Below, in pieces: positions 17,839 to 27,550 of a stretch of 64,000 bases of DNA. Location of the stretch: NCBI GenBank assembly GCA_937937585.1, contig CALDCB010000008.1, positions 310,001 to 374,000 of the forward strand. Reading direction: 5' to 3'. Below the pieces are notes generated by a model, which saw only the letters and a list, made by a program, of their open reading frames with translations, ran no database searches and had not been told where the DNA came from. A program made the translations under genes and the position numbers. The stretch's first letter is position 1; every line of letters begins with the position of its first letter. The stretch is from an uncultured Coriobacteriaceae bacterium (lineage in GTDB: Bacteria > Actinomycetota > Coriobacteriia > Coriobacteriales > Eggerthellaceae).

Positions 17839-18102
17839 TCACTCTTTCATCGCCCCCGAAAGCGGACTTGAAAGCCGTATGACGATCGACATGGCATCAT
17901 CGGACACATCAACCGAGGCTATCCCTACCGGGATCCCACCTATCTTCTGCGTCAACGCAGAAGCCTCGCCCTTCTCTTGGGAGAAGGAATGGTCGAGATC
18001 CCGCGGCTCGTCGCTATCGAAACGATGCAGACAGCCGTAGCACACACGCGCATCATCAAAAGCCGAAGCGCCGCATATCGGACATTGCTTCACTGTGACC
18101 AC
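17839..18102 (-). CDS. Small zinc-ribbon protein in the tad locus
   Basis: The 87-residue protein starts with a CxxC...CxxC zinc ribbon (CPIC and CYGC, residues 7-10 and 21-24) followed by an acidic, partly disordered tail. The start is a GTG; a second GTG three codons later has the better-spaced GGAAGG ribosome site, so the true start may be 18093. It lies in the tad gene chain between a one-pass membrane protein and the prepilin peptidase. No function is evident. Confidence 0.65.
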   Translation of the reverse strand: MVTVKQCPICGASAFDDARVCYGCLHRFDSDEPRDLDHSFSQEKGEASALTQKIGGIPVGIASVDVSDDAMSIVIRLSSPLSGAMKE

Positions 18103-18127
18103 CTTCCATTACATCAACCCTCATGAA

Positions 18128-18721
18128 CTACGCCACCCTCAAAACAACGGAGGTCGAGCCCCCAAGCGGATAAGCCGAAACGAACGCCCAATTCTCGGAA
18201 GGGGCATCGCGCGCAAACGACGCACAAACGACGCTCTCCTTGCTTACCGAGGTCAAAAACCAACCATCTAAGCTCATCGCCCGTCCTAAGGAAGACAAAG
18301 ATGCAAACGGATCGAGGTCGGTTTCATAGCCGATCAACAGTCCGTCGGCCGACATCCTCCCTAGGCGAGCGTCAGCCGGAAGCGGCACCGCAAGCGATGT
18401 CTCCCCAGCAGGAGCGAAGTCCCCGTCGTCGCCGTCAAGGAGATCCGACGGCGCACCGATAAGCAGAGCACTCACGTCTTGCTCAGCACCTTCGCACAGC
18501 ATTGAGCCACCCATTGCCGATGCAACGACCTTGGAGGCGCACGGAACAGCACGAGCCGAAACCGCCGAATCGAACAGCGCACCCATGGCAGCGGGGGATG
18601 CCGCAACAGCCAACAGCGCCAGAACCACGACGAAGAGGGCACGCCTCGATCGAACCGACGACACAAAAGAGCCACCGTCGCTGCGATTACCCGAAGTACC
18701 TGATGAGCCCCGCCAACTCAT
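18128..18721 (-). CDS. One-pass membrane protein of the tad locus, unknown function
   Basis: The 197-residue protein has a serine/arginine-rich cytoplasmic start, one hydrophobic segment (about residues 28-46) and an exported domain of ~150 residues with two or three cysteines. Its ATG overlaps the stop of the preceding TadE-like gene by four bases (ATGA), so translation is coupled to pilus proteins. I do not recognise the domain. Confidence 0.7.
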   Translation of the reverse strand: MSWRGSSGTSGNRSDGGSFVSSVRSRRALFVVVLALLAVAASPAAMGALFDSAVSARAVPCASKVVASAMGGSMLCEGAEQDVSALLIGAPSDLLDGDDGDFAPAGETSLAVPLPADARLGRMSADGLLIGYETDLDPFASLSSLGRAMSLDGWFLTSVSKESVVCASFARDAPSENWAFVSAYPLGGSTSVVLRVA

Positions 18722-19179
18722 GCGATCACCCCTGGCTTGTAGGGGTCGATCACGAACGACGCCCTATGAGTCAGCCGCGGAAGGGAAACGCCCATAACGC
18801 TCTCCCGAAGTCCCATGCCGAAAAGTGTTGGCGTGAACGTAAGCGTCGCATCGAACCTGATCAGGAAGCCCTGAGAAATCGACGTCACGTCAACAGCCAG
18901 ATGGTCTTCAGCAAAGCGGCCGCGGAGATGCTCCTGAACGAGCCCCGTATTTCCTCCCGCGGTTTCCCCATATGCAGGTGCTGCGGCATACACGCGAACA
19001 GCATTCGGGAATTCCCTATCGAACGCCGCGCATTCCGAGAAGAACAGCAGCGCGTTCATCGCGATCGCGGCCACCACAATCGCGACAGGAAGCACGACCG
19101 CCAGCTCAACCGTCATTTGCCCGCATTCCGCACCAGCACCTCGCCAAGCGGAGAAGAACCCACCACGCCACATCGTCAT
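18718..19179 (-). CDS. TadE-like pseudopilin
   Basis: The ~153-residue protein has a short basic leader, the GQMTVELAVVLPV prepilin-like junction with glutamate at +5, one hydrophobic helix and a small exported domain, as in TadE-family pseudopilins. I place the start at 19179, where ATGA overlaps the stop of the TadG-like gene, in line with the coupling seen along the locus. Another in-frame ATG lies two codons upstream. Confidence 0.75.
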   Translation of the reverse strand: MTMWRGGFFSAWRGAGAECGQMTVELAVVLPVAIVVAAIAMNALLFFSECAAFDREFPNAVRVYAAAPAYGETAGGNTGLVQEHLRGRFAEDHLAVDVTSISQGFLIRFDATLTFTPTLFGMGLRESVMGVSLPRLTHRASFVIDPYKPGVIA

Positions 19180-21320
19180 TCCCATGCCCTCACCCCGCTA
19201 ACCTGCAGATAGATGTCCCGCAGTCGCGAGAAAACCGATTGAATGACAGATTGGGCGCTCCCCTTCACAGAGTCGGGAAGGGGAACCTCAATCACGAACG
19301 GAGGCCCTCCGACCCCTAGCTCTATCTCGGCGATCTTGATGGAGTCCATCCCAAGAACCCCCTCTTCAACGTAGGATTCCACCCCATTCAGAACGGAAGA
19401 AAAGGCATCCGTCGAACTTGGTGGATTCTGAAGAACCCTCATCTTCACCGAAAGGTACCTGCCGGCCGCCTCGTCGCTCGACGCCGAAGCAACATGGCCG
19501 GTGTTCACCAGGACGGGCTTCAACGATTCGACCTCGGCGGGTTCAAGTCCGACAGCCGACATGCACTCCTTAAACTTCGACGATGCCCAAGATCCAAGAC
19601 CGCTTGCGCCCACAAGCGGCAATGATCCCAGCACACGCTCGACGGCATCCAACAGGGCTGACTGGCCATTCGCGTACGCGTCAAGGGTTGCCGACCAAGC
19701 ACCGAGAACCAAGCCCGCCCCTCCAAACCCGCCGTTCCCCTTAAAGCCGTCCAAAAGCGACGTGATGGCGTTCCGGCCCTCATCAGACGGCTCTTGAAGC
19801 AAGGTGGAGCCAGAGACGGCAACGCGCGCTCCCAAAGTTCCATCCGGAGAAACGAACGAGTTCGAAAAGCCGAAACCCTCGGGAACCGACCCGACATTGG
19901 CAACGAAGGCTATCGACCCGATCCCTCCCGGAGGATTAGGCGAAAGGCGAGCCCCCGCTGCCTTGCGCGCCTCCTCCATAATCGCATTGATCAGACCGCC
20001 GGCAGAATCCTTGACCTTCTCCGACAGCGGATCGGCCTGGTTTCTCGCCTCTTTATAATCGCCTGCAGCTTCAACGATTGCGGCATAGTGGTACTCGAAT
20101 CCGTTCTCGATCGCAGTCGAAGCGGACGCAACCGATCCCATGCTCGACGCCGTGAACCCGCACTCCGGGCACGTATTGAAATCGCTTTCATCCATTTGTT
20201 CGATCGAACCCAGAGATGGAAATCCCGCTGCAAGAGGACACCCCGGCCACGCGTGCATCGTCAAACCATCCCCATCTGCGGTTATCGGGTATGCGACCTC
20301 AGAGAACAGCCATGTATCACGCATCTCATCCGTGTTCTTAGGAAACATCGGAAGGTAGGCGTCAAAACGGTCCCCACCCTCTACGACATATGCAGATTTC
20401 AGTTCCTTGGTCGCATACTCATAAAAGCGCATCCTTAGAGCCGAACGAGCCTGCTCGGCAACGGAATCGTCAGCCGGTGCCTCAATCGAAAGGCGCTTCG
20501 CGTAATAAGACCGCGCACGCTCGAGGGGAACTGAAAACGACCATGCGTCGACGCTGCTATAAAACGGATTATCGGATCCGCCAAGCCCTGCCAACTTGTC
20601 AGCACGCTCGTACAGGCAGTACCCGGGAAAGTCGCCGCAGTCGCGCATGAACGCCCTCTCTTTGATGGCATTTGCCGCCTTGGCTGCTTCCTCGGCAGCA
20701 GTCGCATCCTTCTTCAGATCGTCGGCGTTCTCCTCTATTTCCTCCCCAATGCTCGACTCGCTCGAAAGGGAGAAATCGAGGGGGTCTCCCCGTCCAGGGA
20801 CGAGGATCGCCGCGCCCACATACCGAGCGCCCTCCTGTGTTGCGTCGTTTGCAGAGGCGACCGCCGAAGCACGCGCGGCGGCAAGAAACGGAAGCGCCTT
20901 TTGATAGCGCTCGAGCGAATCCTTCGCCTGTTCCGCAAATGCATCTCGCGCCTTCGCAACACGACCGCCCAATTCGATAAGACTGTCGCCCAAAGCCTGA
21001 GCGCCCGGAACGCACAATGCAACGACCCCCGCTCCGTACGAAACCAAGCTGGTCAACGACAAGGAAAGCACAACGGCATCGCAAAGGCGCACCGACAAGA
21101 CAAAATCAGAGACCTGATTCCCCGCCGCAAGAGCTGCGGCGTCAGCAACATCCTGAACCTGCGAAGATGCGGCATTTATCCGATAAACCTGAGCCGATGA
21201 GAAAACGAGCGACAATGCAATAAGAAGAGAAAGAACCATGCTGACCGTCGTAAACCCCTGTTCGTCCCTGAACAGGCTGTCGGACAGCAAGCTCCTCCCC
21301 GCAGAAACGCGCCTTTTCAT
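19176..21320 (-). CDS. TadG-like large pilus-assembly protein
   Basis: The 714-residue protein begins with a basic stretch and DEQGFTTVSMVLSLLIALSL, a prepilin-like hydrophobic helix shared with TadE/TadG proteins. A long exported region follows with the VQDVADAAALAAGNQV segment typical of the TadG N-terminal domain. A cysteine pair CPECG lies near mid-protein. The start at 21320 overlaps the stop of the preceding TadE gene (ATGA). It is probably a minor pilin or adhesive component of the Flp pilus. Confidence 0.78.
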   Translation of the reverse strand: MKRRVSAGRSLLSDSLFRDEQGFTTVSMVLSLLIALSLVFSSAQVYRINAASSQVQDVADAAALAAGNQVSDFVLSVRLCDAVVLSLSLTSLVSYGAGVVALCVPGAQALGDSLIELGGRVAKARDAFAEQAKDSLERYQKALPFLAAARASAVASANDATQEGARYVGAAILVPGRGDPLDFSLSSESSIGEEIEENADDLKKDATAAEEAAKAANAIKERAFMRDCGDFPGYCLYERADKLAGLGGSDNPFYSSVDAWSFSVPLERARSYYAKRLSIEAPADDSVAEQARSALRMRFYEYATKELKSAYVVEGGDRFDAYLPMFPKNTDEMRDTWLFSEVAYPITADGDGLTMHAWPGCPLAAGFPSLGSIEQMDESDFNTCPECGFTASSMGSVASASTAIENGFEYHYAAIVEAAGDYKEARNQADPLSEKVKDSAGGLINAIMEEARKAAGARLSPNPPGGIGSIAFVANVGSVPEGFGFSNSFVSPDGTLGARVAVSGSTLLQEPSDEGRNAITSLLDGFKGNGGFGGAGLVLGAWSATLDAYANGQSALLDAVERVLGSLPLVGASGLGSWASSKFKECMSAVGLEPAEVESLKPVLVNTGHVASASSDEAAGRYLSVKMRVLQNPPSSTDAFSSVLNGVESYVEEGVLGMDSIKIAEIELGVGGPPFVIEVPLPDSVKGSAQSVIQSVFSRLRDIYLQVSGVRAWE

Positions 21321-21838
21321 GACAACCACGCACCCGCCCAACCGGAAACATCACGTCCGACCTCGGCGCTTCCAACCCATACAGGTTGCGATGGGGCGCT
21401 TTCCCTCACCGACAAACGAAAGGTCCCCTCATTCGACAACGCACCTATCGCCGACATTCCCCACGAGATCAAGGGAAGCGGCCTGACCTGGTTCTCAATC
21501 GAAACCGTGACCACAGAAGAGTCCTCATCACCAGAAAAATCGATAACCCAAGAACAGCCACCGTCGTGGACGTGAAACAGGTCCTGCGGAGGAATCGCCG
21601 CCAGTCGATGACGGATGAACGCCTTGACCGCTTCCTCGGATTCACCGAAGTCGGAGCCCGAGACTACCAATAACCGGCACGCCTCGGCAGCTGCCGACTT
21701 CATGACGACGCGATCATAAAGAACGATGCCCGGCTGAAGGAGAAACAACACCAGACCGAGCAGGACGGGGAGAACGAACGCCGCCTCGACTGTTCCCTGC
21801 CCGCGCTCGACGGCTTTCCCATTTCTTCCGAAACGCAT
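21317..21838 (-). CDS. tadE: TadE-family pseudopilin
   Basis: The 173-residue protein has the junction GQGTVEAAFVLPV (glutamate at +5), one transmembrane helix and an exported domain of about 130 residues. An ideal AAGGAGGAAA ribosome site precedes the ATG at 21838. It is followed by the TadG-like gene with a 4-base overlap. Confidence 0.82.
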   Translation of the reverse strand: MRFGRNGKAVERGQGTVEAAFVLPVLLGLVLFLLQPGIVLYDRVVMKSAAAEACRLLVVSGSDFGESEEAVKAFIRHRLAAIPPQDLFHVHDGGCSWVIDFSGDEDSSVVTVSIENQVRPLPLISWGMSAIGALSNEGTFRLSVRESAPSQPVWVGSAEVGRDVSGWAGAWLS

Positions 21839-21871
21839 GATTTCCTCCTTCGCATCGCACTAAGACAGCTT

Positions 21872-22072
21872 TCAGTACAGAAAGACATCCGCCATCGCAG
21901 ACAGAGCCGCACCCCCAACGTGGTGAGATGCAGACGTTAGGGCGTGCTCGACGAATTTACCGTCCTGAAGCGCATGCAAAATCGCAGCCAACCCGATGAC
22001 GATCGACAAGCACCCAACCATGATCACCGCGAATTCGACAGTTGATTGGCCTTGCTCTCCGCCACGGGTCAC
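21872..22072 (-). CDS. Short TadE/Flp-like pseudopilin
   Basis: The 66-residue protein has the prepilin junction EQGQSTVEFAVIMVG (glutamate at +5) and one hydrophobic helix with only a short C-terminal tail. The start is a GTG at 22072 overlapping the stop of the Flp gene as GTGA; the longer frame upstream runs through the flp gene and is not credible. It could be a minor Flp-type pilin. Confidence 0.75.
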   Translation of the reverse strand: MTRGGEQGQSTVEFAVIMVGCLSIVIGLAAILHALQDGKFVEHALTSASHHVGGAALSAMADVFLY

Positions 22073-22341
22073 AGGCCGTTGATCCCCTCGGCAATGGAGT
22101 TCCACAGCTCCTGCAAACGGGGTCTGAACAGGGCAATTGCCGCTATCGCTATTACCACGAGCACCCCAACTAAGATTGCGTACTCGGTTGTTCCCTGCCC
22201 CCTCTCGTTGCACAGGCGACTGCCCTTTCCCCCTACCAGACCGAAAGGGATCGGCGTCGCTGCAAGCACCGATATCGCTCGCCAGCCCAGCGCCGACAAG
22301 AAACCCGCCACTCTACTTTCGCCCAATGTCAAAACACTCAT
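22069..22341 (-). CDS. flp: Flp-type major pilin
   Basis: The 90-residue prepilin has the junction NERG|QGTTEYAILVGVL, with glutamate five residues after the predicted cut and a hydrophobic helix, leaving a mature pilin of about 42 residues. That short length is typical of Flp pilins. The leader is unusual: 48 residues, with its own hydrophobic stretch (about 11-38), against roughly 15-25 in classical Flp pilins. The ATG at 22341 has a GGAAGG-type ribosome site, and I see no credible internal start. Confidence 0.75.
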   Translation of the reverse strand: MSVLTLGESRVAGFLSALGWRAISVLAATPIPFGLVGGKGSRLCNERGQGTTEYAILVGVLVVIAIAAIALFRPRLQELWNSIAEGINGL

Positions 22342-22370
22342 TTTTCTTCCTTTCCCTTTGAGCTTTCGTT

Positions 22371-23369
22371 TCAAAACCCGCTCATCAACTCCAACAGGAT
22401 GGGTCCCATCACTAAAAGGAGCATTGCCGGCAATATCAGCGCCCCTGTCGGGAGCATCATCTTGACGGGAGCCTTCGCTACACGTTCGCGAACCGAGCTT
22501 TTGTAGTTCACCCGCGACTGCCTGGCCAATTCCTCCAACTCGCTTGAGAACGACGACCCGAAACGAGTTGAGCGAATCGCACTCTCCACCGCTCTTTCCA
22601 GTTCTTCGCACCGATACGACGCCGAAAGACCGCGAAGAGCCTCTTCTCGTGTCATCAAACCCAGCGTCCAGCTTCGGCACGCAGAGGCGCACTCGGCGGC
22701 AAAGCCCGTCGCAAAGTGGGACCCGTATAAATTGAAGCTACGATCGAACGTCAAGCCGCTGCGAAGCCCCAGCGCCACAACCTCGAGCATCTCGGAGATA
22801 TGGCGTTCCGCTTCGTCGGCCCGTTCGCGCTCCAACGCAAGCACCGCCGCATACAAGGCGCGGCGACCAACCACGAACCCGACAAGCCCAAGCAGGAAGG
22901 CCAGTTCGGCCGTTAGCGCGAAGCCGACAGCAAAGCCCGCCGCCGTCAACGCGATCTCGAGCCTCATTCGCGTTTCAACGAAACCCCGAACAGTGAGCCG
23001 ATCGCCGCACCCAGCACGCGCACCGTGATCTTCCAAGAAAGCCGCCGCGCTATCGGAATCCGCCTTTCCCGAGCGAACGCACGGAGAGACCGCCTTCGTT
23101 GCTCCGTAAGAAAGCCGCGATCCGACGTTCTCGGCGTAGGCGAGCAAACGCTCGCCTACGCTTTCGTCGCGCGGGCGGGATCTTTCGTTCCCGGCCGCGA
23201 ACAAGCCGCCCTCGTCTTTGACCGAAAGATCGGTTTGATGCCTGATGGATCGTTCTTTTCGACGCACTCCCCCAACTCGCTCGGCTAGAACCGCCGACGC
23301 GGCAGCTCCTCCCACGCCAGCCGAAATAACGGCCGCACCAGCCACGAAAAGCACCATCGCCTCGTTCAT
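22371..23369 (-). CDS. tadC: TadC-like inner-membrane pilus platform protein
   Basis: The 332-residue protein has the type II secretion F-domain: cytoplasmic helices between membrane segments near residues 130-165, and a C-terminal membrane helix. The VALGLRSGLTFDRS segment is typical of TadC. The N-terminal ~110 residues include one membrane segment and a charged linker. The start at 23369 overlaps the tadB stop (ATGA). It would anchor the TadA ATPase. Confidence 0.85.
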   Translation of the reverse strand: MNEAMVLFVAGAAVISAGVGGAAASAVLAERVGGVRRKERSIRHQTDLSVKDEGGLFAAGNERSRPRDESVGERLLAYAENVGSRLSYGATKAVSPCVRSGKADSDSAAAFLEDHGARAGCGDRLTVRGFVETRMRLEIALTAAGFAVGFALTAELAFLLGLVGFVVGRRALYAAVLALERERADEAERHISEMLEVVALGLRSGLTFDRSFNLYGSHFATGFAAECASACRSWTLGLMTREEALRGLSASYRCEELERAVESAIRSTRFGSSFSSELEELARQSRVNYKSSVRERVAKAPVKMMLPTGALILPAMLLLVMGPILLELMSGF

Positions 23370-24337
23370 TTGCACGCACCTCCCGCAGAAAGCGCACGAC
23401 GTACAAGAAGGACCCCCGTCACCTGCATGACCAAAGCCAGGGTAAGCAAGCCGATCCCCACCGCGCTCCCGAAAAAAGGCGTCATGAACGTCGGGCTTGC
23501 CAGCGAGAACAGCGCGATCAGCACCAGCGGCATCACTGTGACAACGCGCGCGGAAAGCCGCGCTTGGGCAGTCTGAACGCGAAGCTCCTTCTTTAGGGCA
23601 AGTTCCCCTTTCACGCTGTCAGAGGCGGCCTCGAGCACCGGCTTGATGGATCCACCGGTCTGGTGCTGAATATCCAACGCCACTGCAATGAACGACACCT
23701 CATCCGCGACATGCCTGGACCGAATGACAGACAAAGCCTCATGCGCACCACCACCAGACTCCAGCACGTTCGCCGCAGACAAAAACAGATCGCCGACGGG
23801 CCCGGGGACGTCCTTTGCCACCTGATTGAACGTCTGGGAAAGCGTGTAACCTGCGTTGAAGCATGCGGACATCGACTCCAAAGCGACCGGCAAAGATGCA
23901 CGCAAGGCCTCGTTGCGTCGGTCCCTGAGGCTACCGGCGAACACGATAAACACCGCGGCGGCGCACGCTGGAACAACGGCCAAACACACCGCATTGCCTG
24001 AAACAAAAGTTGAAACGATTGCCAAGAAAAGCGATGCGCCGATGAAATTCGACAGCAAGGACTCGCGGCTCGCCTCGAAACCTCGCCCGCGAACGCCCAG
24101 CAAAAGCTCGTCGACAACCCCGACAACGCGCCGGCTTCTAAGAAGGAAGCCCGCCAACCTGCGCGCAGGCTTCCATTCATTACGAAGACGCCAGGCGACG
24201 AATGCGCGCGCGGAAGGCTCGTCGTCAAGCAAGGACGCCCGTCGGAGCCAAAGCGACCAAACCATCTTTCCCAGCATGAAACCAAACGCAAACGCCGAGA
24301 TCACGCCGGCCGCGCACAAGAGCAATCCTGCTTCCAC
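23366..24337 (-). CDS. tadB: TadB-like inner-membrane pilus platform protein
   Basis: The 323-residue protein has an N-terminal membrane helix, two central membrane segments and a T2SSF domain with the SACFNAGYTLSQTFNQVA and HQTGGSIKPVLE segments. The start is GTG, with a strong AGAGGAGG ribosome site. The gene starts inside the last 37 bases of tadA. Confidence 0.87.
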   Translation of the reverse strand: MEAGLLLCAAGVISAFAFGFMLGKMVWSLWLRRASLLDDEPSARAFVAWRLRNEWKPARRLAGFLLRSRRVVGVVDELLLGVRGRGFEASRESLLSNFIGASLFLAIVSTFVSGNAVCLAVVPACAAAVFIVFAGSLRDRRNEALRASLPVALESMSACFNAGYTLSQTFNQVAKDVPGPVGDLFLSAANVLESGGGAHEALSVIRSRHVADEVSFIAVALDIQHQTGGSIKPVLEAASDSVKGELALKKELRVQTAQARLSARVVTVMPLVLIALFSLASPTFMTPFFGSAVGIGLLTLALVMQVTGVLLVRRALSAGGACK

Positions 24338-25629
24338 GACAGCACCTCCTCTTCGGTGGCACAGCCAAGTTTTGGAAGGAAGTCTATCCAGGTGGGCAAA
24401 TCAATCCACGTGCCTAGCGGCTCAGTCAGCCTATGCCGGTAAAGGGGCACGACGACGCATTTCCCTTCATTACGATCGAAGCGAAGCTCGACGACGTCGG
24501 AAACCCTGCGTGAACCGTCAAGGGCGCGCTGCGTCTGCACGATCACATCAACCGCGCTTGCGATGTTCGCTTCTATCACGTCGACAGGCAGCTCGGCGCC
24601 ATAGCGCACCATGGTCGTCAGTCGCGAGATCGCTTCAACCGGAGAGTTCGCATGCAACGTGGTCAACGAGCCATCGTGACCAGTGTTCATGGCCTGCAGC
24701 ATGTCCAAGGCCTCCTCGCCGCGGCACTCGCCAACAACGATCCGATCGGGACGCATACGCAAGGCATTCGTGACAAGGTCGCGAATAGATATCTCTCCGA
24801 GCCCTTCGGCGTTGCGAGGGCGCGCCTCGAGGCCGACAACGTGCGGATGCTCGAAGAAACGCAGCTCGGCCGAATCCTCTATCGTGACGATGCGCTCATT
24901 GCGCGGAATAACGCACGAAAGCGCATTGAGCAACGTGGTTTTGCCACTGCCCGTTCCGCCAGAAACGGCGATGCTCTTGCGCGAACGAACCGCCCAGATC
25001 AGCAGCTGCCGCAGTTCGGGCGTTATCGTGCCGCTATCAACCATGTCATCAAGGCTGATCACCCGCTCGGTGAACTTCCTAATGGTGACCGTAGGCCCAA
25101 CAAGCGAGATCGGCGGAAGAACGATGTTCACGCGATGCCCCTGAGGCAACCGTGCATTCACCATAGGCGATGCCTCATCGACGCGGCGGCCAAGCGGACC
25201 TAAGATCCTGTCAATCAGCGCCATCAACTCAGACTCGTTCTCGAACACGCGGCCGAACGGCTCAATACGTCCGTTACGCTCGAAAAACACCGATCGAGGC
25301 CCGTTGATCATCACCTCGGTAACGCTCTGATCGTCGATCAAATCCTCGATAGGGCCGAATCCGAAAATCGAATCAAGCAGAGCGACGGTAAGATGCCCCC
25401 TCTCCTCATCGGGAAGATGTTTCCAATTTGGTTTCTCGAATGCCCGTTTGCATGCGTTTCTGATCTCGCTGCGAGCCCGCGAGGGGTTGGTTCTTGCCAT
25501 CGCGGCGACTTCATCGACCGAAACCAGCTGTCGAACCTGATTGCGAAGCAGCAACAAGGCCGATTCGACCACTGGCTGCGTCGAACGCGACGCAGCCTCC
25601 ACCTGACGCGCTCGTTCATAAAGCGTCAT
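24301..25629 (-). CDS. tadA: TadA/CpaF-type pilus assembly ATPase
   Basis: The 442-residue hexameric ATPase powers Flp pilus assembly. It shows the N-terminal domain, then Walker A SGGTGSGKTTLLNAL, the Asp box (IVTIEDSAELRF), Walker B-type VGECRGEEALDML and the His box (GSLTTLHANSP). Length is normal. Its ATG overlaps the stop of the tadZ-like gene by four bases. Confidence 0.95.
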   Translation of the reverse strand: MTLYERARQVEAASRSTQPVVESALLLLRNQVRQLVSVDEVAAMARTNPSRARSEIRNACKRAFEKPNWKHLPDEERGHLTVALLDSIFGFGPIEDLIDDQSVTEVMINGPRSVFFERNGRIEPFGRVFENESELMALIDRILGPLGRRVDEASPMVNARLPQGHRVNIVLPPISLVGPTVTIRKFTERVISLDDMVDSGTITPELRQLLIWAVRSRKSIAVSGGTGSGKTTLLNALSCVIPRNERIVTIEDSAELRFFEHPHVVGLEARPRNAEGLGEISIRDLVTNALRMRPDRIVVGECRGEEALDMLQAMNTGHDGSLTTLHANSPVEAISRLTTMVRYGAELPVDVIEANIASAVDVIVQTQRALDGSRRVSDVVELRFDRNEGKCVVVPLYRHRLTEPLGTWIDLPTWIDFLPKLGCATEEEVLSWKQDCSCARPA

Positions 25630-26891
25630 CGCTCCGCCCTCCTTCTAAATAGACCGCGCTTCCCACCTCGAGCATCGCCCGCCCCAACCGACGCCGCAAC
25701 GCTTTCACCCAAAGACGGGACAAGGCGCGCAAGCAAACCTTCGAGGCTTTCGTACAAAGGATTCGCAGACGTGACCAAATCTGCGATGATGCCCGCAGAC
25801 GAGAAGTCCTCGACGTCCCGGCCGCCCTCCCTTAGCTCGACTGCCTCAACGCCGCGAAGAGCGCACGACACATCGATCGAGCTGAGCAGCGAACTTTTCG
25901 AGCACCTGTTGGCAACGAACAGGAAAGGCCCCGTCGGCATGCCGCAGTTCTCACAAAGCCGCAAAGCGCGATGGCACGCCTGCAGCGACGACGCGCGCTG
26001 GTCAACCAGGAACAGCACATTTGAACTACGCTCGAATATCGCCGCGTGCTGTTCGGTCCACGTGGCACCGGTATTCGCCACGATAGCGTCGAAACGCGAG
26101 GACAAAACAGACAGGATCTCGCTCGTCCTTCCCGCGAACAGCTCGGACTCCGCAGGGTTGCGCGGCGGCGACACAATGGCGGGCAGCACCCCGGTCGGGC
26201 GCAGCTTCCCGAGCGAAGTCCCATTCGCCAGCAGCTCATCGACGCTGACTGGCTCGACGCCTTTGAAGAAACCCGCCACGTTCCCGAACTGGTAATCGAA
26301 ATCGACGAGCACCGTCTTTACTCCATGGATCTGCAAACAGAGTGCCGCCAAAGCCGCAACCGTGCTTTTTCCCGCGCCACCAGAAGCGCTGACTACCGTA
26401 ATAAGCAACGCGGTCTTCGCCTGCGAAGGTAAGACTGTCGCCGCAGGCTCGCAAGCAATCTCGCTAGGCTGCGGCGCAGCACCCGCATCGGCGGTCCCGC
26501 TCTCCAGCAAACGACCCTCTGTCGAATATGCAAGTGCTGCTTTTGCCGCAACATAGCGCTGCACGAACATCTCCTCGTTGTAAACGGCATCAAGCGATGC
26601 CGCATACGCTCTGCTAAGAAGCGACCCTCCGTCGTCGCTTGCCAACAGGCAAACGCGCAAGATTGGGCGATCGTGCTTAATGGCCGCAGCCAAATTAATG
26701 GCATCGACCTGTTCGCAGCCCGCAACCCACACCTCCTTCAGCTCGTCATCCGCAAGAATCGAGAATCGCGAATCCTCCGCAGAGGTGTACAGCGCAAGCC
26801 ACTTTTGCCCTGCCAGGTTCTCGTCGGGCAAACCGATAAGGGCAGGCTCGGATAGCATTGCCGGATCAACGCACAACGCAACTTTGCTCAT
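25626..26891 (-). CDS. tadZ: TadZ/CpaE-like localisation ATPase
   Basis: The 421-residue protein has an N-terminal receiver-like domain (about 1-120) and a MinD/ParA-type ATPase domain with the deviant Walker A SASGGAGKST near residue 168 and VDFDYQFGN. Such proteins place the Tad machine in the cell. Its start overlaps the stop of the CpaB-like gene by four bases. Confidence 0.88.
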   Translation of the reverse strand: MSKVALCVDPAMLSEPALIGLPDENLAGQKWLALYTSAEDSRFSILADDELKEVWVAGCEQVDAINLAAAIKHDRPILRVCLLASDDGGSLLSRAYAASLDAVYNEEMFVQRYVAAKAALAYSTEGRLLESGTADAGAAPQPSEIACEPAATVLPSQAKTALLITVVSASGGAGKSTVAALAALCLQIHGVKTVLVDFDYQFGNVAGFFKGVEPVSVDELLANGTSLGKLRPTGVLPAIVSPPRNPAESELFAGRTSEILSVLSSRFDAIVANTGATWTEQHAAIFERSSNVLFLVDQRASSLQACHRALRLCENCGMPTGPFLFVANRCSKSSLLSSIDVSCALRGVEAVELREGGRDVEDFSSAGIIADLVTSANPLYESLEGLLARLVPSLGESVAASVGAGDARGGKRGLFRRRAER

Positions 26892-27550
26892 TTGGAACCA
26901 GCCTCCTCGTTTTCGGGAGAAGGGTCACCCGGCAAAGAGAAATACAGCTCGGAGGAATTAGCGGCGGCAACCAGCTGCTGAACCAACTTGTCCTCAACGG
27001 CAACCGTTACCCAAGACGACGAAGACGACACGCCCGATCCGTTTTCCGAGACAGCAAGCACCTGGACGTCTTTTGCGATAACGCTGGTCTTCGACCCGCC
27101 TGTCGCATAAATGTCGACGTACATGCCGGCGGATAGCCCGCCTCCCACCGCCTGCACTGCCTTAGCGGGAACGCTGACGGCGGTCGTTCCCTGAGGAACG
27201 GAAATCTGGCCTTTTGATTCCGTGAAACGCTTTTGAAGAAGCACCTCACCACGGCATATCGAGGACGAAGCCACCAGTCCGGCAACATTCTCGGAAGAGC
27301 GAAGGGCCCCATCGGGGAGAAGATCCGAAACCCACGAGCGCGATTCGATCATCGAAGGATCGACGCGTTCGCCCGCGGAGATATCACGTTTTGCGACAAG
27401 AACGTCAACCTGCGATCCACCGTATTTAGCAAGAACCTCGGCCCTTTGAGCCTCGGCGCCGCCTTGAACAGACTGCATGAACAGCACGACGCAAATCGCG
27501 CATACCACACCGCTGACCAGCGCAATAACCTTTGATTTCGACTGATCCAT
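26888..27550 (-). CDS. CpaB/RcpC-like SAF-domain protein
   Basis: The 220-residue protein has one N-terminal membrane helix followed by a SAF domain (VLVAKRDISAGERVDPSMI) and the RcpC/CpaB core (GTTAVSVPAKAV...GLSAGMYVDIYA). It is the first gene of the tad locus. The ATG at 27550 has a GGGAGGA ribosome site. No CpaC secretin is present, as expected for a single-membrane bacterium. Confidence 0.85.
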   Translation of the reverse strand: MDQSKSKVIALVSGVVCAICVVLFMQSVQGGAEAQRAEVLAKYGGSQVDVLVAKRDISAGERVDPSMIESRSWVSDLLPDGALRSSENVAGLVASSSICRGEVLLQKRFTESKGQISVPQGTTAVSVPAKAVQAVGGGLSAGMYVDIYATGGSKTSVIAKDVQVLAVSENGSGVSSSSSWVTVAVEDKLVQQLVAAANSSELYFSLPGDPSPENEEAGSK

